NCBI GenBank assembly: GCA_033761835.1
Contig: JANRME010000324.1
Coordinates: 1 to 20,391 of the forward strand
Length of the DNA stretch: 20,391 bases
Reading direction: 5' to 3'
Source of the DNA: JADJNW01 sp033761835
GTDB lineage: Bacteria; Bacteroidota; Bacteroidia; Chitinophagales; Saprospiraceae
Of this stretch, positions 16,291 through 20,391 are shown in pieces (positions within the stretch are counted from its first letter, which is position 1; the number at the start of each line of letters is the position of its first letter). The position numbers were made by a program, and so were the translations under genes. The notes beneath the pieces are model-generated. The model saw only the letters and a program-made list of their open reading frames with translations. It did not search any database and was not told the origin of the DNA.

Positions 16291-16976
16291 TCCTTGATTT
16301 TTATCTCCGAAAAATCGCTTGCCGTTTTGTGTCTTTCACTTGCTGTTGTTCCTTCACGCACAAGTTGTATCGTTTGCATTCCAGCCTCTTGCGCAGCATC
16401 TAATTCCGCTTCTATATCAGAAAGAAATAAGATTTGTTCTGAATTCAAATTCAATGCTTTAGCAATATTTTGATAAGATTCTGTTTCGCGCTTATGCCCA
16501 ACCCTTGTATCGAAATTATGGTCGAATAAATGATTTAAATCCCCATATTCGCTATAGCCAAACAATAATTTTTGCGCTTCCACCGAGCCGGAAGAGTAAA
16601 TGCCAATGCCAATATCTTGCGCGCGCCAGTTTTCTAATTGTGGCAGAACATCAGGATAAACATGTCCTTTGAAACCCTTCGTTTCGTAGCCTTCGCGCCA
16701 GATCATCCCCTGCAATTTTTTCAATGCGGGATGTTTGCGGTCTTCTTTAATCCAGAATAGCAGCGCTTCAATTACTTGTTCTAAATTTGTATGTAATTGA
16801 TTTTCAGTATTCAATGTTTGCTCTGCTTCTTTAATACATTCAGCAACAGCCGCCTCGCTTGCGTTGGTACGCACAAAATCAGGCAATTTTTGATAGGAAT
16901 ATGGAAATAAGACCTTTTGTACAAAGGCAATATCTGTAGTAGTCCCTTCGATGTCGGTAAGAATATAATGAATCAT
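16287..16976 (-). CDS. mtnC: acireductone synthase (enolase-phosphatase E1)
   Basis: The enzyme of 229 residues converts 2,3-diketo-5-methylthiopentyl-1-phosphate to acireductone in methionine salvage, by enolisation then dephosphorylation. It is a HAD phosphatase: motif I DIEGTT (Asp8, Glu10), motif II IYSSGS, a Lys in the helix HKRETES and motif IV FLSDIEAELDAA. The chosen ATG at 16976 gives the standard start MIHYILTDIEGTT; an in-frame ATG 25 codons upstream would add residues encoded by the repeat spacer and is rejected. The gene follows mtnD on the same strand after an 86-bp gap. It ends tail to tail with the ATP-grasp gene, the two TAA stops sharing the TTAA at 16287-16290. Confidence 0.93.
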   Translation of the reverse strand: MIHYILTDIEGTTTDIAFVQKVLFPYSYQKLPDFVRTNASEAAVAECIKEAEQTLNTENQLHTNLEQVIEALLFWIKEDRKHPALKKLQGMIWREGYETKGFKGHVYPDVLPQLENWRAQDIGIGIYSSGSVEAQKLLFGYSEYGDLNHLFDHNFDTRVGHKRETESYQNIAKALNLNSEQILFLSDIEAELDAAQEAGMQTIQLVREGTTASERHKTASDFSEIKIKD

Positions 16977-17063
16977 GGAGTATTGGAATCTTGGAAAATT
17001 GGAATGATGGAGTAATGGAAGATTGAAAGTGGCATCACTCCAAAACTCCATTACTCCATCATT
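16977..17063. repeat. inverted-repeat spacer between mtnD and mtnC
   Basis: AATGATGGAGTAATGGA (17003-17019) and its exact reverse complement (17047-17063) form a perfect 17-bp stem around a 27-base loop. The outer arm overlaps the mtnD stop codon. Further variants (TATTGGAATC, TTGGAAAATTGGAATG) precede the stem. No T tract follows on the coding strand, so it looks like an intra-operon hairpin that could partly terminate or protect mRNA ends rather than a full terminator. The motif is shared with 535-625. Confidence 0.75.
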
Positions 17064-17602
17064 TATGACAGCGGAACGCGTCCATTATATTGAGCATCCA
17101 CGCCACTTTCGGTATAATGCGGCACCCAGCCCGATTGGTCAATAAATACGCGGATTGCCTTCACTCTATTTTTTGGACCAAGGTCAAACCAATGCTTGGA
17201 ATTGGCAGGTACGGAAATCAAATCGCCCGCCTGACAGGTCACGCAAAATACATCTTCGCCGCCTTCTAGGTTGAACCAAAACATCCCTTCCCCATCTACA
17301 AAGAAGCGCACTTCGTCTTCGGTGTGGATATGCTCGGTCAGGAATTTATTGCGCAAAGCCTCCAGATTAGGCGTTTCAGGATGCACATTAATTACATCCG
17401 CCGTTTGGTAGCCGTTGGCTTCCATGTAAGGTTTGAGTTTGTGGGCATAAGCGTTCAGAATGGTTTCCTGGTCGGCATCGTCAGCAAAAGGTACAGATGC
17501 TTCCCATTGCTCATAAATGACACCGCGTTGATTCAGGAATTGCTTGATTTCCGCTGCGTCGCGGATCACCGTGTTTTTATCAGGAATTGTTAAAAATGCC
17601 AT
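17063..17602 (-). CDS. mtnD: acireductone dioxygenase (ARD)
   Basis: The 179-residue cupin enzyme uses O2 to cleave acireductone (1,2-dihydroxy-3-keto-5-methylthiopentene). With Fe(II) it makes the keto acid precursor of methionine and formate; with Ni(II) the family makes an off-pathway product and CO. The metal ligands are all visible: His91 and His93 in HIHTEDE, Glu97, and His137 in SKHWFD. The cupin core covers about residues 85-150. Length is normal. It is the second gene of the leftward mtnBDC cluster, 98 bp after mtnB, and its substrate is made by the downstream mtnC product. The metal, and so the product, cannot be read from sequence. Confidence 0.95.
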   Translation of the reverse strand: MAFLTIPDKNTVIRDAAEIKQFLNQRGVIYEQWEASVPFADDADQETILNAYAHKLKPYMEANGYQTADVINVHPETPNLEALRNKFLTEHIHTEDEVRFFVDGEGMFWFNLEGGEDVFCVTCQAGDLISVPANSKHWFDLGPKNRVKAIRVFIDQSGWVPHYTESGVDAQYNGRVPLS

Positions 17603-17700
17603 TTTTTATGTGGTGTTATGGTGTTAATGTGTTTTCAATTTCTCTCAGAGTCTCTTTTTCTCTTAGTCTCTTCTTCTCTTAGTCACCAAGTCTCCAAATC
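17603..17700. repeat. direct-repeat spacer between mtnB and mtnD
   Basis: Read on the coding (minus) strand, the 98-bp gap has three adjacent variants of GACTAAGAGAA (two close copies and GACTCTGAGAGAA), preceded by degenerate GAGACT-like pieces and followed by AACACCATAACACCA-type repeats just before the mtnD ATG. No inverted partner or clear terminator is visible. Confidence 0.55.
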
Positions 17701-18318
17701 TTATCGTCTCAATAAAAGCTTACGGTATTCGCATTCCAAGAGAAACTCGACGACTTCCACATGGCGCTTCGCTTCGGCGATGGTACTACCCCAAGTGTAC
17801 ATCCCATGTCCAGCGATCAAGAAAGCCCATATTTGCTCGGTTTCAGCGTATGCCTCGACTTCTTTTGCCAAAGCCGGAATGTCCTGCGTATTTTCAAAAA
17901 TAGGAATTTTTATATTTACTTCATGCGTTTTCACGCCGGAAAAGCCTTTCAAAATTTCATAATCGGCTAAAAATAAAGCTTTTTGTTGCAAAAAGAATTG
18001 AGAAATAATCGTGTTCAGTACCGTATGGGTATGCAAAATACAATGAGCATCAGGATATAATTGGTAAATGGAAGAATGCAAACCCGTCTCTGCCGAAGGT
18101 CGCCGTTCATCATTTATTGGTTTTCCGTATGGCGTCACATATAGAAAATTTTCAACTGAAAATTCGCCTTTATCAATGCCGCTTTCGGAAATATAAAAAT
18201 TGACTTCCCCATTTTCACGAAATGAATAATTCGAAGAAGTTGCTGGCGCCCAGCCTTGGGCGTGCAGGAAGTGAATAGTTTTGACGAGAAGTTCTTTTAA
18301 ATGCTGAACATTTTGCAT
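17701..18318 (-). CDS. mtnB: methylthioribulose-1-phosphate dehydratase
   Basis: The 205-residue class II aldolase-fold enzyme removes water from 5-methylthioribulose-1-phosphate, the step before MtnC. It shows the family start WAPATSSNYS (23-32), ETGLH (77-81), zinc ligands His96 and His98 in LHTHTV, and HGMYTWG (171-177; His171). The ATG at 18318 (MQNVQHLKE) is preferred over an upstream in-frame ATG at 18351, because a TTG-N18-TACCTTTG promoter overlaps that upstream stretch and the family begins close to this point. The genes mtnB, mtnD and mtnC form an operon; mtnA, mtnK or mtnP, and the final aminotransferase, are not in the window. Confidence 0.92.
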   Translation of the reverse strand: MQNVQHLKELLVKTIHFLHAQGWAPATSSNYSFRENGEVNFYISESGIDKGEFSVENFLYVTPYGKPINDERRPSAETGLHSSIYQLYPDAHCILHTHTVLNTIISQFFLQQKALFLADYEILKGFSGVKTHEVNIKIPIFENTQDIPALAKEVEAYAETEQIWAFLIAGHGMYTWGSTIAEAKRHVEVVEFLLECEYRKLLLRR

Positions 18319-18322
18319 AACG

Positions 18323-18351
18323 CAAAGGTAAAAATTGCCTCCCAAAAGCAA
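18323..18351 (-). promoter_or_regulatory. promoter of the mtnBDC operon
   Basis: On the minus strand TTG (18349-18351), an 18-base spacer and TACCTTTG (18323-18330) match the Bacteroidota promoter layout. The -7 box ends only four bases before the mtnB ATG at 18318, so the mRNA would begin at or next to the start codon. Confidence 0.6.
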
Positions 18352-18370
18352 CGTTTCTTAGCGGACTTTG

Positions 18371-18378
18371 TATTTTTG
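18371..18378 (+). promoter_or_regulatory. -7 promoter box of the secreted metallopeptidase gene
   Basis: TATTTTTG matches TAnnTTTG and ends 17 bases before the ATG at 18396. A short inverted pair GCGGA (18361-18365) and TCCGC brackets it. No good -33 element was found, so confidence is modest. Confidence 0.4.
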
Positions 18379-18395
18379 AAGAAATCCGCATTTTT

Positions 18396-19355
18396 ATGAA
18401 ATCATCTATGCTATTATTATGGAGTCTGTTGCTTGTCGTTTCTTTATATGCACAAAAGAATAATAAAGACCCACGCAAAGCGCAGCTTATCACCGCTGAT
18501 TTAGATAATTTTTGGAAAGCATTTGATCTGGCGCAAAAAGATACCGCAAATGCAGAAAAAATTTATACCGAACATTATCTTGATATTGGCTCGAAAGGCT
18601 TGAAAGACTTTGCGCGCCTGCGATTCAGTGGCATCAAAAGTTTTACGCAAGAAAAAAAGAAAAGAACCAATTTTTATATGGCGATTCGCCAGAATACTTT
18701 GAAAGTTGAAAGCCAAAAAGAGCAGATATATCAAGGATTTGAAAAGCTGCAAGAACTTTATCCTGATGCTATTTTCCCGGATGTGTATTTTCTGATTGGT
18801 CGGTGGACTTCGGGCGGTACGACTTCTGATGCAGGCTTACTGATCGGGGTAGAAATTCATGCCAAATCCGAGGATATACCTGTGGATGAACTCGGAGGCT
18901 GGGAACGAAATAACTTCAAAACCATTGAATCACTGCCTTATATCGTGATGCACGAATCCATTCACTTTCAGCAAGACAAGATGAAAAACGAAAAAACGCT
19001 GCTTGCTTCCTGCATTAAAGAGGGCATGGCGGATTTTCTATGTGAATTAGCTGTTGGTAAGACCATTAATGATCGCTTAAAAAATTTTGCTGAAGGACGT
19101 AAAAAGATGATTTGGGCGGAATTTGAAAAAGAAATGAACGACAATTTTAAGCAAGGCAATCGCTGGCTATATAATGGGAATAATGAAACGCCCGATTGGC
19201 CTGCTGATCTGGGTTATTACATTGGTTACGAAATTTGTAAAGCTTATTATGATGAAGCTTCCGATAAAAAAGCAGCCATCCGGGAAATGCTTTCTATTAA
19301 AGATTATAAAGATTTTTTAATAAAAAGTAAATGTTCGGAAAAAATGGTGGATTAA
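18396..19355 (+). CDS. secreted putative zinc metallopeptidase (HExxH, DUF2268-like)
   Basis: The 319-residue protein starts with a signal peptide (about 1-19, VSLYA before QKNN). Residues 181-194 contain a zinc-binding HESIH (186-190) in the helix PYIVMHESIHFQQ, and 19 residues on is EGMADF with Glu209 as the likely third ligand. The gap and the EGxAxF pattern are those of gluzincin-like proteases such as the DUF2268 and GldB-related groups. A conserved GYYIGYEI segment (273-280) follows, also common there. It is therefore likely a periplasmic or surface protease, but no substrate is known, and inactive relatives exist. It is divergent from mtnB with only 77 bp between, which need not mean a functional link. 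Confidence 0.72.
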   Translation: MKSSMLLLWSLLLVVSLYAQKNNKDPRKAQLITADLDNFWKAFDLAQKDTANAEKIYTEHYLDIGSKGLKDFARLRFSGIKSFTQEKKKRTNFYMAIRQNTLKVESQKEQIYQGFEKLQELYPDAIFPDVYFLIGRWTSGGTTSDAGLLIGVEIHAKSEDIPVDELGGWERNNFKTIESLPYIVMHESIHFQQDKMKNEKTLLASCIKEGMADFLCELAVGKTINDRLKNFAEGRKKMIWAEFEKEMNDNFKQGNRWLYNGNNETPDWPADLGYYIGYEICKAYYDEASDKKAAIREMLSIKDYKDFLIKSKCSEKMVD

Positions 19356-19402
19356 GCCATCAAAATCTAATTATCCCAGCCTCTCCGTCGCTTGTTCTCC
19401 TA

Positions 19403-20391
19403 TCACAGGTCATCGCATTTGCGACGCAGCCATTCCATTTCCTCGCCTTCCAACAACGGCGCCAATTCATTAAAAACCCTTTGATGATAAGTATTAAGCC
19501 ACAATTTTTCTTCTTGAGTCAATAAATTTTTGTCAATCAAAGCAGTATCAATTGGAAAAAGACTTAATGTTTCAAATTGCAAAAACCTGCCAAAAGCGGT
19601 TTCTTCGGCCTCCACACAAAGAACCAAATTTTCGATACGGATGCCGTATTCGCCTGTTTTGTAAAATCCAGGTTCGTTAGAAGTGAGCATGCCCGGCTCG
19701 TGCGCGGTATTGCCTCGCTGATTGCTTGGGCTTGCTGCGAAACCTTGCGGCGGCTCGTGTACACTCAAAAAGAAGCCTACGCCATGCCCCGTGCCGTGCC
19801 CATAATTCAAACCGTGTTGCCAAAGGTGCATCCTTGCAAATGCATCCAACTGCGCCCCCGCCGTACCCGCTGGGAACTTGGCAGTCGCCAAAGCGATATG
19901 CCCTTTCAACACCAATGTGTAGTTGCGTTTTTGCTCGTCGGTGGGTGCGCTGAGCGCGATCGTGCGGGTAATATCGGTCGTACCTTGCAAATACTGCCCG
20001 CCGGAGTCGAGTAGGAGGATGCCTTCGGGCTTGATACTTGCAGAAGTTTTTTCATCCGGTCGATAATGCACAATCGCACCGTTACTATTGTATCCGACAA
20101 TCGCCGTGAAGCTTTCGCCAAAATAATCGCCTTCTGCTTTGCGGAATTCGTGGAGTCGGCGACCCGCTTCGTATTCGGTTACCGTTCTGGATGTCAATTC
20201 TTGTTCCAGCCATCGGAAAAATCGAAGCAAAGCCACGCCATCCTTGCGCATCGTTTCGCGCAAATGCTTGATTTCCGTTTGATTTTTAATTGCCTTTAAT
20301 TGTAAAGGAATATTATCGCCTTTGATTCGATATGGTTCTGGAATCGCTTCATACAATCGCATATTGATTGAGTGGTCATCCAATAAAATCG
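19403..20391 (-). CDS. Xaa-Pro aminopeptidase, M24 family (partial, N-terminus missing)
   Basis: The frame is open to the right edge, so only about 329 C-terminal residues are seen. A TTG at 20381-20383 is not a credible start, since the frame continues upstream in coding-like sequence (ILLDDHSIN). The pita-bread catalytic domain is complete, with all five metal ligands: counting from that TTG, Asp126 in LLLDSGG, Asp137 in TTDITR, His200 in GHGTGHGVG, Glu237 in SNEPGF and Glu251 in GIRIENL. The C-terminal extension (TQEEKLWLNTYHQRVFNELAP region) is that of the long, eukaryote-like aminopeptidase P1 group, which releases the N-terminal residue before proline, usually in the cytoplasm. It converges on the metallopeptidase gene with a 47-bp gap and no clear terminator. 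Confidence 0.93.
   Translation of the reverse strand, partial: ILLDDHSINMRLYEAIPEPYRIKGDNIPLQLKAIKNQTEIKHLRETMRKDGVALLRFFRWLEQELTSRTVTEYEAGRRLHEFRKAEGDYFGESFTAIVGYNSNGAIVHYRPDEKTSASIKPEGILLLDSGGQYLQGTTDITRTIALSAPTDEQKRNYTLVLKGHIALATAKFPAGTAGAQLDAFARMHLWQHGLNYGHGTGHGVGFFLSVHEPPQGFAASPSNQRGNTAHEPGMLTSNEPGFYKTGEYGIRIENLVLCVEAEETAFGRFLQFETLSLFPIDTALIDKNLLTQEEKLWLNTYHQRVFNELAPLLEGEEMEWLRRKCDDL

Noticed and set aside
16977..17051. 25-codon N-terminal extension of mtnC
   Set aside because: It would be encoded by the inverted-repeat spacer, has no family match, and the ATG at 16976 gives the standard start of the enzyme.
17603..17700. CRISPR-like array
   Set aside because: Repeats are about 11-14 bp, imperfect and almost without spacers, and no cas genes are present.
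18319..18351. 11-codon N-terminal extension of mtnB
   Set aside because: It overlaps a good -33/-7 promoter pair, and the family starts near MQNVQHLKE.
18319..18395. SAM-type riboswitch ahead of the methionine-salvage genes
   Set aside because: The gap is only 77 bp and the promoter sits next to the start codon, leaving no leader for an aptamer.
20381..20383. TTG as start codon of the M24 peptidase
   Set aside because: The frame continues to the window edge in coding-like sequence and the family has long N-terminal domains; the gene is simply cut by the window.

Overview
The window looks like chromosomal DNA of a Bacteroidota bacterium, plausibly from the Saprospiria (Haliscomenobacter/Lewinella-type) side. 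The evidence is gene content (two ~1,040-residue secreted Asp-box propeller proteins, a TonB-like energy transducer, a Tat-exported GH109-type oxidoreductase), several TAnnTTTG-type -7 promoter boxes, A-rich rather than Shine-Dalgarno leaders, and moderate GC. The genus-level guess rests only on remembered family distribution. No rRNA, tRNA, CRISPR array, insertion sequence or phage gene was seen.

Left part (1-8725): a metallophosphoesterase cut by the left edge, a secreted M20D-type amidohydrolase and a secreted Asp-box propeller protein all read leftward. A second, paralogous propeller protein reads rightward from a shared 141-bp divergent promoter region that carries a perfect short palindrome. 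A gene-free stretch of 617 bp follows (8726-9342).

Middle (9343-16290): an orphan TonB-like protein with two N-terminal membrane segments ends at a strong hairpin terminator, tail to tail with a ferredoxin-type flavin reductase. Then five rightward genes follow: a short-chain dehydrogenase, a GH109-type Gfo/Idh/MocA enzyme, a nitroreductase-fold protein that keeps the substrate-binding Glu/Tyr/Lys triad of iodotyrosine deiodinase, a TANGO2/NRDE protein, and an ATP-grasp ligase that overlaps it by one base (TAATG).

Right part (16287-20391): a leftward methionine-salvage operon in pathway order, mtnB-mtnD-mtnC (dehydratase, acireductone dioxygenase, enolase-phosphatase), divergent from a secreted HExxH metallopeptidase candidate. 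The right edge cuts an M24 Xaa-Pro aminopeptidase.

The ordinary genes are well explained. The less explained layer is between them: four same-strand gaps of 86-98 bp are each filled with two or three imperfect copies of a short motif, three of them as inverted repeats, with a different motif in most gaps. Two genes (mtnB and the flavin reductase) have a -7 box only 4-6 bases before the likely ATG, which suggests leaderless mRNAs. No clearly new defence or mobile system was found; the best leads are the deiodinase-like enzyme, the TANGO2/ATP-grasp pair and these intergenic repeats.
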